Origin: Verrucomicrobiaceae bacterium
Lineage (GTDB): Bacteria > Verrucomicrobiota > Verrucomicrobiia > Verrucomicrobiales > Verrucomicrobiaceae
DNA: 64,000 bases
Direction: 5' to 3'
NCBI GenBank assembly: GCA_027490195.1
Contig: JAIXYN010000085.1
Location: 1 to 64,000 of the forward strand
The position numbers and the translations under genes were made by a program. Shown one piece after another: positions 9,515 to 18,100 of the stretch. Each line of letters starts with the position of its first letter. Position 1 is the first letter of the stretch. A model generated the notes under the pieces. That model had not been told where the DNA came from and did no database searches. It saw only the letters and a program-made list of their open reading frames with translations.

Positions 9515-9770
9515 GGAGGGCTGCCATAGCCATAGCCGTGGGTGAAACCCACGGATCAAGCGCGAAATGAAGTTTCCATTTCGTGGAACCGCGTAGCGGT
9601 GAAACCTATCTCCGCGCCGCCCAGTGCATGGGTTTTATCATCCCCCCGAGCACATCGCGGTTTGTGTCACCGCTACGCGGTTCCACGGGGCTCGAAAGAC
9701 ATGTAGACTGCGGTTCCGTGGGTTGGCACCCACGGCTACGATTGTGCCACCGCTACGCGGTTAAGAAATG
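9515..9770. repeat. Cluster of dispersed intergenic hairpin repeats (second cluster)
   Basis: The 322 bases between the amidohydrolase and the next gene carry the module A and B palindromes also found in 240-510. Module A copies lie at about 9535-9555 (CCGTGGGT with loop GAAA) and 9717-9740. Module B copies lie at about 9588-9604, 9665-9685 and 9748-9763, in both orientations. No coding potential is seen; the short open frames run through the repeats. Confidence 0.7.
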
Positions 9771-9822
9771 CCATGGCGATTTCCGACACCGGTTTTGATG
9801 CGATGAATTGACTTCGGCAACG

Positions 9823-10101
9823 ATGAGTCTGAAAATGCCCACTATGAGTGCTCAATCGGCTTTTCATCGCGGTGTTCAGCCCTTGCTAGGTTTACTTCTC
9901 CAGGGCAAGGATGCGGCGGTCCTCGCTATGCAGCCGGATCAGGCGCTGCATGGCCGCATTGAGGAACTCGCCGCCAAGTCCACTGAAGACGGGCTAACCA
10001 TGAACGAACGTGATGAATACGAAGGCTACGTGCGGGCTAACAAACTCATTGCTGCGCTGCGCCAGCAAGCCCACAAAATGCAATCTGAGCAGGCGATGTG
10101 A
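9823..10101 (+). CDS. Small conserved-looking hypothetical protein
   Basis: 92 aa and largely helical. The C-terminal half ([20 protein letters not shown] followed by [22 protein letters not shown]) has the pattern LxxLAAKxxExxLTxxERxEYEGYVxANxxIAxLQ, which I recall from many small proteins of Planctomycetes, Verrucomicrobia and cyanobacteria, often beside HNH-type genes. No such partner is adjacent here; dtd follows after 67 bp. Starts at 9835 or 9844 are also possible. Function unknown. Confidence 0.6.
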   Translation: MSLKMPTMSAQSAFHRGVQPLLGLLLQGKDAAVLAMQPDQALHGRIEELAAKSTEDGLTMNERDEYEGYVRANKLIAALRQQAHKMQSEQAM

Positions 10102-10168
10102 ACAAAAACGGAATGCTTCCTTCTTCTGCCATTCGTCCTTCCTCATTCTGTTTTCGTCATTTCCAATC

Positions 10169-10621
10169 ATGCGCCTCGTCCTCCAACGCGTCTCCTCCGC
10201 CTCCGTCACCGTCGATGACACCATCACCGGCCAGATCGGCATGGGCCTCATGATTCTCGCGGGCATCGAACATGAAGACACGCTTGATGACGCGACGTGG
10301 CTGGTGCAAAAGCTCTCGCAGATGCGCATCTTTGGCGATGCGGAGGGCAAGATGAACCTCAGTGTGAAGGACATCGGCGGCGAACTTCTGGTGGTGAGCC
10401 AGTTCACGCTGCACGCCAGCACGAAAAAGGGCAACCGTCCCAGCTTCATCCGCGCTGCGCGTCCTGAGACCGCGATCCCGCTCTATGAGCAGTTCTTGGC
10501 GCTGCTGGAGGCAGAGATGGGCAAGCCCGTGGCGCGCGGCATCTTTGGTGCCGATATGAAGGTGGCGCTGGTTAATGACGGACCGGTGACGATCTGCATC
10601 GACTCAAGGGCACGGGAATAA
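10169..10621 (+). CDS. dtd: D-aminoacyl-tRNA deacylase
   Basis: 150 aa, the standard length. It hydrolyses D-amino acids from tRNA and so protects translation. It begins [16 protein letters not shown], has [13 protein letters not shown], the substrate-pocket motif SQFTLHAS followed by KKGNRPSF, and the Gly-Pro element [11 protein letters not shown] near the end (the GPVT cis-Gly-Pro loop). The open frame extends upstream to 10010, but homology begins at 10169. A strong hairpin lies just after the stop. Confidence 0.95.
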   Translation: MRLVLQRVSSASVTVDDTITGQIGMGLMILAGIEHEDTLDDATWLVQKLSQMRIFGDAEGKMNLSVKDIGGELLVVSQFTLHASTKKGNRPSFIRAARPETAIPLYEQFLALLEAEMGKPVARGIFGADMKVALVNDGPVTICIDSRARE

Positions 10622-10650
10622 AAAGTAGCCCTGTCTACTTCATGAAACAT

Positions 10651-10680
10651 AAAAAGGGCGGACCGAAGTCCGCCCTTCTC
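10651..10680 (-). terminator. Rho-independent terminator of the ECF sigma gene (UUCG tetraloop)
   Basis: Read on the minus strand, the 10-bp stem AAGGGCGGAC / GTCCGCCCTT closes on a TTCG loop, the extra-stable UUCG tetraloop with its C-G closing pair, and is followed by TTTTT. It lies 33 bp after the sigma gene stop at 10713. On the plus strand it also sits after dtd but lacks a T-run, so it may be partly bidirectional. Confidence 0.85.
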
Positions 10681-10712
10681 ATTGGGTTTTCCAAGTTTTG
10701 GGGGTTGGAAAG

Positions 10713-11309
10713 TTAGGCAAGTCGTGGCTTCACCAGCGTTTCGAGGCGGTTCACGCCACGACGAATGCGAGCTTTAATCGTGCCAAGAGGCTCGTGCAGG
10801 CGCTCGGCCACCTCGGCCTGGGTGAGGCCGTTGAAGTAGGTCAACTCGATGGCTTCGCGCTGGTCCTGAGTGAGGCGCGAAACCGCACTGTGGAGGATGG
10901 TGTCGCGCTCCTTGAACTCGAGATTTTCGTGACCGGAAGGCTCAAATTCGTACTGGTCCTTCTTGTTTTCGGACTCGAAGTCGTCGTTGAGGCGTGAGCG
11001 GCGCTGCTTGGAGCGGATGCGGTCGATGGCACGATTGCGGGCCAAAGTCGTCAGCCAGGTGAGCGGCTTGCCTTTGCGGGGTTCGTAGAGGTGGGCCTTG
11101 TTCCAGACCTGCACGAGAACCTCCTGCATGACGTCCTCGGTGTCGTGGTGATCGTTCAAGACGTTCGAAATAGAGGCGAAGATGAGTCCGCTGTATTTTT
11201 TGTAGAAGGTCTGGAAGCTGGCGGAATCACGTTCCGAGATGCGCTTCAGGAGTCGAATGTCTTCGACGACATTGGGGTCAACCTCAGGGGAGTTTTCAGT
11301 CGTGTTCAT
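10713..11309 (-). CDS. ECF-type RNA polymerase sigma factor
   Basis: 198 aa. Region 2 spans about residues 25-95 (SFQTFYKKYSGLIF, DTEDVMQEVLVQVWNKA, and the -10 recognition helix LTWLTTLARNRAIDRIRSKQ). Region 4 spans about 130-190 (LTQDQREAIELTYFNGLTQ, AEVAERLHEPLGTIKARIRRG). This is a complete two-domain extracytoplasmic-function sigma factor. No anti-sigma gene follows; the gene is monocistronic between its own promoter and terminator. Start at MNTTENSPEV; the upstream open frame (to 11366) overlaps the predicted promoter. The regulon is unknown. Confidence 0.9.
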   Translation of the reverse strand: MNTTENSPEVDPNVVEDIRLLKRISERDSASFQTFYKKYSGLIFASISNVLNDHHDTEDVMQEVLVQVWNKAHLYEPRKGKPLTWLTTLARNRAIDRIRSKQRRSRLNDDFESENKKDQYEFEPSGHENLEFKERDTILHSAVSRLTQDQREAIELTYFNGLTQAEVAERLHEPLGTIKARIRRGVNRLETLVKPRLA

Positions 11310-11337
11310 GGTGGTTGGGGGATGCCTGACAGAATGG

Positions 11338-11366
11338 AATAATTGCGACAAACAGCCATTCGTCAA
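11338..11366 (-). promoter_or_regulatory. Candidate sigma-70-type promoter for the ECF sigma gene
   Basis: On the minus strand TTGACG (11361-11366) and ATTATT (11338-11343) are separated by exactly 17 bases, close to a housekeeping -35/-10 pair. The start codon follows 28 bases after the -10 box, leaving a leader of about 20 nucleotides. This is an inference from consensus only. Confidence 0.45.
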
Positions 11367-11379
11367 AGATTTGTTTCAC

Positions 11380-11415
11380 TTTTGTCTAATTTTAAATCGA
11401 ATTTTGTCTAACTTT
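11380..11415 (-). promoter_or_regulatory. Two direct repeats upstream of the ECF promoter
   Basis: TTTTGTCTAA occurs at 11380-11389 and again at 11402-11411, 22 bases apart, about two helical turns. Both copies lie just upstream of the predicted -35 box of the sigma gene. That spacing and position suit a dimeric activator site on one face of the helix. No regulator can be named. Confidence 0.35.
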
Positions 11416-11433
11416 TGAAGACTTCGCAAATGC

Positions 11434-11691
11434 GTGGCCACTGGAAAGTGTGACGGATCGGGGCTGTGTTTATTCCCCCCGAAATTGGGACGGCCCAGCA
11501 GAGCAGGCAGTTTCTGGGAACACATCATGGGCATGAACCTCCATCCGTCCCCGTGCCGAGTCCAGATGCACAAAGGTTCAAACTGGCTGTCTATTTTGAC
11601 CGTCAATTTGAGGCGTCTTGTTCAAAATATTGCCATAGCAGCCCACATCCCACTGGCCGAGATCATCGACGAGGAACAAAACGAAGAATGA
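11434..11691 (+). CDS. Doubtful small ORF in a 516-bp intergenic region
   Basis: 85 aa frame in the gap between the divergent sigma gene and aspS. The last 30 residues (LRRLVQNIAIAAHIPLAEII and an acidic tail) look like a plausible helix, but the first half has no protein-like pattern and there is no ribosome-binding site. A shorter start at 11533 would keep the better part. The rest of the gap to 11825 shows nothing recognisable. Confidence 0.2.
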   Translation: MATGKCDGSGLCLFPPKLGRPSRAGSFWEHIMGMNLHPSPCRVQMHKGSNWLSILTVNLRRLVQNIAIAAHIPLAEIIDEEQNEE

Positions 11692-11825
11692 GCGGTGTTT
11701 TCCAAGACACCGGGCGAAGGGAATGAACCCCGCGTCTCCGGCCTTGCCCCAATCCTCCGTTTTGGCCCTGCCTTCCCCCTTGCACGCAGGCCGAATCCGC
11801 CGACTCTACGCGCCCTTTTTCAGCC

Positions 11826-13658
11826 ATGATCCCCAACGCCTACCGTACCCTTCACTGCAACGCCGTCCGCTCAGAGCACATCGGCCAGACCGTCACACTC
11901 TGTGGCTGGGTGAATTCGGCCCGCGACCATGGCGGCGTCATCTTCCTGGATCTGCGCGACCGCGAAGGCCTGACCCAAGTCGTCTTCCGTCCGGAAGAAA
12001 ACGCTGAGCTCGCCGCCCTGAGCCATGACCTGCGTGACGAAGATGTGCTGCAAATCACCGGCAAGGTGGCTGCACGCCTCACGGGCACAGAAAACGCCAA
12101 GCTCGGCACCGGCGATGTCGAAATCGTAGCCACCGAATTCAAGGTCCTCAACAAGGCCGACGTGCTGCCCTTCCAACTCGACCGCGAACTGTCTAACGAA
12201 GACATGCGGATGAAGTACCGCTACCTGGACCTGCGCCGCGAGCGCATGAACAAGAACATCCGCACGCGCCACAAGATCACCAACACCGCGCGCAACTACC
12301 TCGACTCAGCCGGCTTCATTGAGGTCGAAACACCGATCCTGAGCAACCCGACACCCGAAGGCGCACGCGACTTCCTCGTGCCTGCCCGCTTGAACCCCGG
12401 CCGCTTCTACGCGCTGCCACAAGCCCCGCAGCAGTACAAGCAGCTCATGATGGTGGCCGGACTGGAGCGCTACTTCCAGATCGCCCGCTGCTTCCGCGAT
12501 GAGGACCTGCGCGCCGACCGCCAGCCTGAATTCACCCAGATCGACATCGAAGCCAGCTTCATCGAGCGCGAGGACATCCTGAACCTCGTCGAAGGCCTGC
12601 TGGTCAACATGTTCAAAGCCGGCACCGGACGCGATATCCCCTCCCCCTTCCCACGGATGACCTATCAGGAAGCCATGGACCGCTACGGCTCTGACAAGCC
12701 GGATACGCGTTACGGCAATGAGATCGTGGACATGGCCGACGTCTTCGCCAGCAGCGGCTTCAAAATCTTCCGCAGCACCATTGAAAACGGTGGTGTCGTG
12801 CGTGCCATCAACGCGAAGGGTTTCGCAGGCATCACCACTGGGCAGATGATCCGTCTCAACGAGATCGCTACGCAGGCGGGCATGAAAGTGAAGCAGCTCG
12901 CCTTCATCAAGGTGGAGCGCAATGAACAGGGCGTGCTCGAGTATAAGAGCCCGCTGTGGAAGTTCTTCAGCGAAGACGAGCAGAAGGCGCTCGTCGCCAA
13001 GCTCGAGGTCGTGGAAAACGACATCGTGTTCTTCTACGCCGGCACCTGGCAGGAAGCCTGCGACATCCTCGGTCGCGTGCGCGTCGAGATCGCCAACATG
13101 ACCGCGCTGACCAAAGACAGCACCGCCTTGAACTTCCTGTGGGTTGTCGATTTCCCGCTGCTGGCCCACGATGCCGAAACGCAGAGCTGGGTGGCTGTGC
13201 ATCATCCCTTCACCCGTCCAAAGACGGAAGACATCCCGCTCATGGACGCCGGCGAATACGCCAAGGTGCGCGCTGAAGCCTATGACGTGGTCCTCAACGG
13301 CTACGAACTCGGCGGCGGCTCCATCCGAATTCACGAGAGAGATCTGCAGTCCAAGATGTTCAGCGTCCTCGGTGTGAATGAAGAGGAACAGGCCCACAAG
13401 TTTGGCCACCTCCTTGACGCCTTCCGCTTCGGCGCACCGCCCCACGGCGGCCTCGCGCTGGGTCTGGACCGCATCGCCATGCTTGTCAGCGGCGAGGACA
13501 GCATCCGCGAAGTCATCGCCTTCCCGAAGAACAACAAGGGCAGCGATTTGATGACCGACAGCCCGACCCAGATCGACTTCAAGACCCTGCGCGAAATCTA
13601 CATCCAGAGCACCTGGAAGGAGAAGAAGCCTGAGACGGCTGCAACACCCACCGCCTAA
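11826..13658 (+). CDS. aspS: Aspartyl-tRNA synthetase
   Basis: 610 aa class IIb synthetase that charges tRNA-Asp (and tRNA-Asn in organisms with a non-discriminating enzyme). An OB-fold anticodon-binding domain comes first (TVTLCGWVNSARDHGGVIFLDLRD would be its core; key motif GWV..RD.GG). Motif 1 is FIEVETPIL, motif 2 RYFQIARCFRDEDLRADRQPEF in shortened form FRDED, and the bacterial GAD insertion lies around residues 300-430. Motif 3 is GLALGLDRIAML. This is the long bacterial type. The TAA stop lies inside a REP-like repeat shared with 14376. Confidence 0.97.
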   Translation: MIPNAYRTLHCNAVRSEHIGQTVTLCGWVNSARDHGGVIFLDLRDREGLTQVVFRPEENAELAALSHDLRDEDVLQITGKVAARLTGTENAKLGTGDVEIVATEFKVLNKADVLPFQLDRELSNEDMRMKYRYLDLRRERMNKNIRTRHKITNTARNYLDSAGFIEVETPILSNPTPEGARDFLVPARLNPGRFYALPQAPQQYKQLMMVAGLERYFQIARCFRDEDLRADRQPEFTQIDIEASFIEREDILNLVEGLLVNMFKAGTGRDIPSPFPRMTYQEAMDRYGSDKPDTRYGNEIVDMADVFASSGFKIFRSTIENGGVVRAINAKGFAGITTGQMIRLNEIATQAGMKVKQLAFIKVERNEQGVLEYKSPLWKFFSEDEQKALVAKLEVVENDIVFFYAGTWQEACDILGRVRVEIANMTALTKDSTALNFLWVVDFPLLAHDAETQSWVAVHHPFTRPKTEDIPLMDAGEYAKVRAEAYDVVLNGYELGGGSIRIHERDLQSKMFSVLGVNEEEQAHKFGHLLDAFRFGAPPHGGLALGLDRIAMLVSGEDSIREVIAFPKNNKGSDLMTDSPTQIDFKTLREIYIQSTWKEKKPETAATPTA

Positions 13659-13717
13659 AGTTGACCGGTTGCGCCGCAACCGGTCTCTGACTCCAGTTGC
13701 GGCGCAACTGGGCTACT
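13656..13717. repeat. REP/BIME-like double palindrome, copy A
   Basis: 62-bp unit with two perfect palindromes: ACCGGTTGCG-c-CGCAACCGGT (13664-13684) and CCAGTTGCG-g-CGCAACTGG (13693-13711), joined by 8 bases. It is a direct repeat of copy B, exactly 720 bp away, with two mismatches. The aspS stop codon lies at its left edge, and the complement of CTA (13713-13715) at its right edge ends the transposase gene on the other strand. Confidence 0.9.
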
Positions 13718-14366
13718 TGGGCTTCGCCCAAGCTCGAAACTCGCCTTTCTTCAAGACAGCCTTCACTGGATTATTCAGGATGTATTGCCTGAATTTTTCC
13801 AGGCTGGCTCCATTTCGCACGACGTGGTCAAAGCTCTCCCACTGCCAGAACTGGCCGCTCTTTCCAAGTAGGGCATTGATGCGACCTGCGGTGTAGCGTT
13901 TCCAGTTGCGGCAAAGACTCTGCATCTCGCCGCGCCCACGAATGCCTGCCAGCACATGTACGTGATTTGGCATGACTACAAAGGCCTCCAGTTGATACTT
14001 TTCGCCGTCCATGTGCCGCAGGTTTTCCTCAACGATGCCGCTCAGTTCTGGCTGTCTCAACGCGCACTCGCCATGGCATTCATCCAGCATGCCATGCCAC
14101 TTGGCGGTGAAGAGGCGGTAGAACTCCCGATGATATCGCTCGGGCAGCATTTCGACTTCGCGCTGCCAGTCCTCAAGTGCAGGATCAATCCCGTGATCTC
14201 TCAGCCATGCGCAGCGTTCCTCATGCCATTTTTCAAACACGTCCGCAGGAATGGAATCCGCCGTGCGCCAAGTGATGAAGTAGAAAGCGTCAGATTGTTC
14301 CCAGTGCGGGAGGTTGCCCTGTGTGACATCTGTCTTCGCTCCTGGATCAAAGAACCGAAAGTCCAT
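13713..14366 (-). CDS. REP-associated tyrosine transposase (RAYT, IS200-like Y1)
   Basis: 217 aa. It starts MDFRFFDPGAK, then WRTADSIP, and carries the HUH metal-binding motif in MPNHVHVL (His-Val-His). Downstream come FWQWESFDHVVRNGASLEK and YILNNPVKAVL, the conserved YIxxNPVKA region of RAYT proteins; the nucleophilic Tyr is probably in this region. RAYTs are single-copy housekeeping relatives of IS200/IS605 transposases that process REP hairpins. Here the gene lies exactly between two copies of a double palindrome, as expected for such a module. The frame is open upstream into copy B (to 14399), but the natural start is 14366. Confidence 0.9.
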   Translation of the reverse strand: MDFRFFDPGAKTDVTQGNLPHWEQSDAFYFITWRTADSIPADVFEKWHEERCAWLRDHGIDPALEDWQREVEMLPERYHREFYRLFTAKWHGMLDECHGECALRQPELSGIVEENLRHMDGEKYQLEAFVVMPNHVHVLAGIRGRGEMQSLCRNWKRYTAGRINALLGKSGQFWQWESFDHVVRNGASLEKFRQYILNNPVKAVLKKGEFRAWAKPK

Positions 14367-14375
14367 GCGGCAGCG

Positions 14376-14437
14376 TAAAGTTGACCGGTTGCGCCGCAAC
14401 CGGTCTCTGAGTCCAGTTGCGGCGCAACTGGACTACT
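14376..14437. repeat. REP/BIME-like double palindrome, copy B
   Basis: 62-bp direct repeat of copy A with the same two palindromes at 14384-14404 and 14413-14431. The differences are one base in the spacer and one just after palindrome 2. Its right end (CTA, 14433-14435) supplies the TAG stop of the ECF sigma gene on the minus strand. It lies immediately upstream of the RAYT start. Confidence 0.9.
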
Positions 14438-15149
14438 TTCGCAACGCGCCCATCAATGCGTCCAGTTCTTCGCGCACGTCTCCTGTCTCTCCAAGCGTCT
14501 GCGCGATCTCTGCTTTCACCGCCTCGCGGAAACGTTTCCGCAGGCGATGAACGGCCACTTTGACGGCTTCGATGCTCATGCCGAGTTTCGTGGCTGCATC
14601 CACTTGAGGTATCGCATCGGCTTCCGCCGTCAGCCACGGCTTCAGCGCATCAAAGTGCTCTGATTTGCCATCGTCACGCATCTCGGACTCCAAACGTGCC
14701 AGCGCACGCGCCAGCAACGTCAGCGCCCACTGGCGGTCAAAGGCCGCATCGGGCGCTTCGGCTTTGACATCAGCGATTTGCAGGCCCGCACCGGTCGTGT
14801 CGGACTCGCCGTCGATCACGGCATGAATCTGGCCACCGCCACGCTTGGCCGCACGGTCATGATCGCGTTGATTGGCGGCAAAGCGTTTCAAGACCATGAG
14901 CAGGTAGCTGCGAAATTTCCCACGCAAAGGATCGGCTCCGTCAATGGTCCCACCCGTGAGGAGCTTCGCAAAGAAGTCATGCGCTAGATCCCGCGCCACA
15001 TCCTCCGCACGTCCATCACGCCGCAGAAACGCGACCACCGGTGCATAGTAGGCCTCGCACAGTTCACTGAGCGCCGCCTTCGCCTGCGTGTCTTCGCCAC
15101 GAGAGCGGGAGACGAGCGTCCAGCGGGTGTCGTGGAAGGAGGAGGTCAT
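14433..15149 (-). CDS. ECF sigma factor coupled to a Ser/Thr kinase
   Basis: 238 aa. The sigma-2-like part lies at about residues 15-95 (ALSELCEAYYAPVVAFLRR, DLAHDFFAKLL, LRGKFRSYLLMVLKRF) and the region 4 helix-turn-helix at about 165-215 (ATKLGMSIEAVKVAVHRLRK, RFREAVKAEI). The layout matches large ECF-like sigma factors that occur beside Hanks kinases in Planctomycetes and Verrucomicrobia. Its ATG overlaps the kinase stop in an ATGA (15146-15149), so translation is coupled and the kinase is the likely upstream regulator. No anti-sigma factor is present. The stop codon is provided by repeat copy B. Confidence 0.85.
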   Translation of the reverse strand: MTSSFHDTRWTLVSRSRGEDTQAKAALSELCEAYYAPVVAFLRRDGRAEDVARDLAHDFFAKLLTGGTIDGADPLRGKFRSYLLMVLKRFAANQRDHDRAAKRGGGQIHAVIDGESDTTGAGLQIADVKAEAPDAAFDRQWALTLLARALARLESEMRDDGKSEHFDALKPWLTAEADAIPQVDAATKLGMSIEAVKVAVHRLRKRFREAVKAEIAQTLGETGDVREELDALMGALRK

Positions 15150-18100
15150 GGCAGGGGAGGGATTACCACATGGGGAAAGGTCACGCTTCGAATCTTGCGA
15201 CTGCGAAACTTAAAAGATTCCACCTCACGCAGAGGCACCAAGAATTTCACACTCTGCACAAAGTTTTTCCCATTTGAGCTCCGTGACAAGCCGAAGGAAC
15301 CGATGCTCCTGCCATCCTTCAGCCGGGCCACAGCGTCATAGAAAGTCTCGTCAGAACCCATGGACCATGAGACAAAAGCGTGATGCTGAGGATCATCCCC
15401 AAAGCCAGCGAGAATGCAATCATCACCGAGTGTCATGGCGCCATTGAATGTTGATGGAAGCAAGACGCCAGACTGCCACGGTCCGATGTTGTACCGCAGG
15501 GTGATCTGAACATCTGAAGGAAGCCTGCCAATGCGCCCGGGGCTGACAACATAGCTTAGCAACGGAGACTCCGGATCACCCAGACGCCTAACGGGCCTGG
15601 CGATGCTCCCATCGCGCTCGTTCAACGGGAGGCCATTGGCACCGTTTATATCAATTCTGATCGAACTGTGCTGGTCAAAGTCAGGATGCTCAAACCAGAG
15701 CTGCAGCCAGCAGTCCTCAGCACCTTGTCCGCTCATATCTCCACCCGCTGAGGCCATGACTAGGCGCTTGGATTCGTCATCGTTCACAGGCTTTCCTTCC
15801 GGTGAGTAAAGCGGCCACTGCCAGTCCTGCCTGTTGCGCTTCAGCCGTGTAAACCGCAGCACAGGCTGTTGATCCAATGCATGAGCCGACCCCTCGGCCA
15901 CCGGCGAAGTGGATGCGGAAGCAGCGGCGGCAACCCCATTTACCACCCCTGGCGACCAATACGAAAACATCATCTTCCCGATGATCTTGTCCCACGGAAT
16001 CAAGAACTCCTCAGGGCTGCCGCCGCGTTTTAGCTGCAAGCCTTTGGGTTCGACAGCAATAACCCGTGCGAGCCAGGCATGACCGCTTTCATGCTCATAG
16101 GCGATGAGATCGCCTGCGGCAAACCCTGTGTCCAAACGCGATGCGAGCCAAAGGCTGCCTTTGGCGACTCCCGGCTCGTTGCCATGAGGGATCGAATACG
16201 AGGCGCAGATGAAGGCTTTGATGAAGTAGCCCAGAACAAGCGCCGGGAGAAGCTGTTCAATGTTCCTCAGGAGCCGATGGGGTTTGATGACAGGTCCGCC
16301 AATCGGATGCCGGTGCATCCACACCAGCGTGGATGCCACCGAGGCCGCAACCGCGACCAGCGTCAGGGTAACGGCGGCCCACGAGTAGGCGTCCTGATGG
16401 CGCGGCAGTTGATAAAAGCCCGCGATGCCCGCAGCAATGACTGCAAGCGACCAGCAAAAGAGTTGCTTGCCGAAAACGGCGTTCACTTCATACCAGCGTT
16501 CATCGGAAACAAAAGTTGAGGGCAGGCGCACGCCATAAAACGAATTCATCGGCACCAGCCGCAGCCACAGTGGCAGGCTGATCGCTGCAAGGATGAAGCC
16601 AACGAATTCGATCGCAGACGCGATGAAGGCTTGCGCATTGACACCAAACTTGCCTGCATGGGACCAATGTTGGGTCATGCAGCCGAGAGCCAGCAATAGC
16701 AGGAGTGCAGCGGGTAGAAGCCAGAGCACGCGGGAGGGGCGCTCATACCATGATGTGACACGCTGCGCACCGCCCTGCGCTTCAAATTCGAGCTGCCTGC
16801 GCGCCCACCACGGCATAAGCAGGGAAGGAAGCATCATCGGCAGCCAGATCCACGATCCAAGCAAGGCACTTTGATCGGTGACCCACACCAGCCATAGAAG
16901 CATGGGTGGTGCCTCCATGTGATTCTTGAGCACCTGAGGCGCGTGCACTTCACCGCCATAACCGCTCACCAGCGCATACACCTGCCCACCATACGCATGC
17001 ACACCTGCTGCCAAACCTCCTGCCGCCTCCCAGCCCAAGGCCAGGCCACCTGCGGATAAAAAGCCTACGCTCAGGCCTCCATAGGCCAGCAGCAAGGCAA
17101 GGGCGAATCCACCCCAGGAGATCAGGCCAATGCTCATGCCGCCGAGCGCAAAGACACCGACCGCCATGCCACCACAGGCGAAGAAGCCTCGCGCATAGCC
17201 TCCAAAGGCAAATACCCCCACAGCCCGATCTCCGAATGCAAAGAAACCGCGAGCCGTGCGCTTGCGGCCCGTAGTGGGATCAATGCCTGAAGTAACGTGC
17301 AGCAGCGGCCTGCCCAGCAGCGTGCGTTTGGACTTGTATTCAAAGCTGCTGAACTTCATGGCCAGCGAGCGCCTCATCCGGGATGGCATGGAGGCAATGC
17401 CCTCAATCTGCGTTTTGAATTCACCCGCGCTTTGCTGGCGCATGGCGCGATCTTTGGCCAGCGCACGGAAGACGACCTCGTCCATGTTGCCATTCACGGC
17501 AGATTTCTCCGAAGGCGCAGCAAAGCGGCCGAGCGGCAGCTCGCCGGTAAGCATCTCATAGAAGACCACGCCGAGGCTGTAGATGTCCGCACGGTGATCC
17601 ACGCTGCCGGGCTGCTCGATCTGCTCCGGCGCCATGTAGGGCGCGGTGCCGAGCTTGGCCCCGCTTTGCGTGAGCATCATCCCGCCGTCGCCCTTTTCAT
17701 CGAGGATCTTGGCGATGCCGAAGTCAGCGATCTTCACCCTGCCCTTCGTATCCAGCAGGATGTTTTCTGGTTTGATGTCGCGGTGCAGCACGCCCTGGCT
17801 GTGGGCGTATTGCAGGGCCTCGCACATCACGGGGATGATGTTCAGCGCCTGCTCCGGGGTGAAGCGGCCGGCACGCATGGCCTGGCGCAGGTTCACGCCA
17901 TCCACGTATTCCATGATGAGGTAGCAGAAGCCGCCACTCTCGCCAAAGTCATGCACGGTGACGATGTTCGGATGGCTGAGCCGGGCGAGCACGCGCCCCT
18001 CACGCGTGAAGCGCTCTGCAAAGCCCGGTGTGGCTGCGAGGGATTTGGGCAGCACCTTGAGCGCGACGACACGGTCGAGCTTCGGCTGCCGCGCACGGAA

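Noticed and set aside
11560-11600. GGTTCAAAC sequence considered as a tRNA T-loop
   Set aside because: No acceptor, D or anticodon stem can be drawn around it; it lies in the doubtful small ORF.
12306-13679. Long open frame of 457 codons opposite aspS
   Set aside because: It lies entirely antisense to a clear aspS and shows repetitive codon-shadow composition typical of high-GC DNA. Similar long antisense frames at 571-1263, 17297-18286, 29937-31466 and 37982-39328 were rejected for the same reason.
13656-14437. Repeats around the transposase considered as CRISPR
   Set aside because: Only two copies 720 bp apart, each a double palindrome, with a gene in between; no regular spacers and no cas genes.
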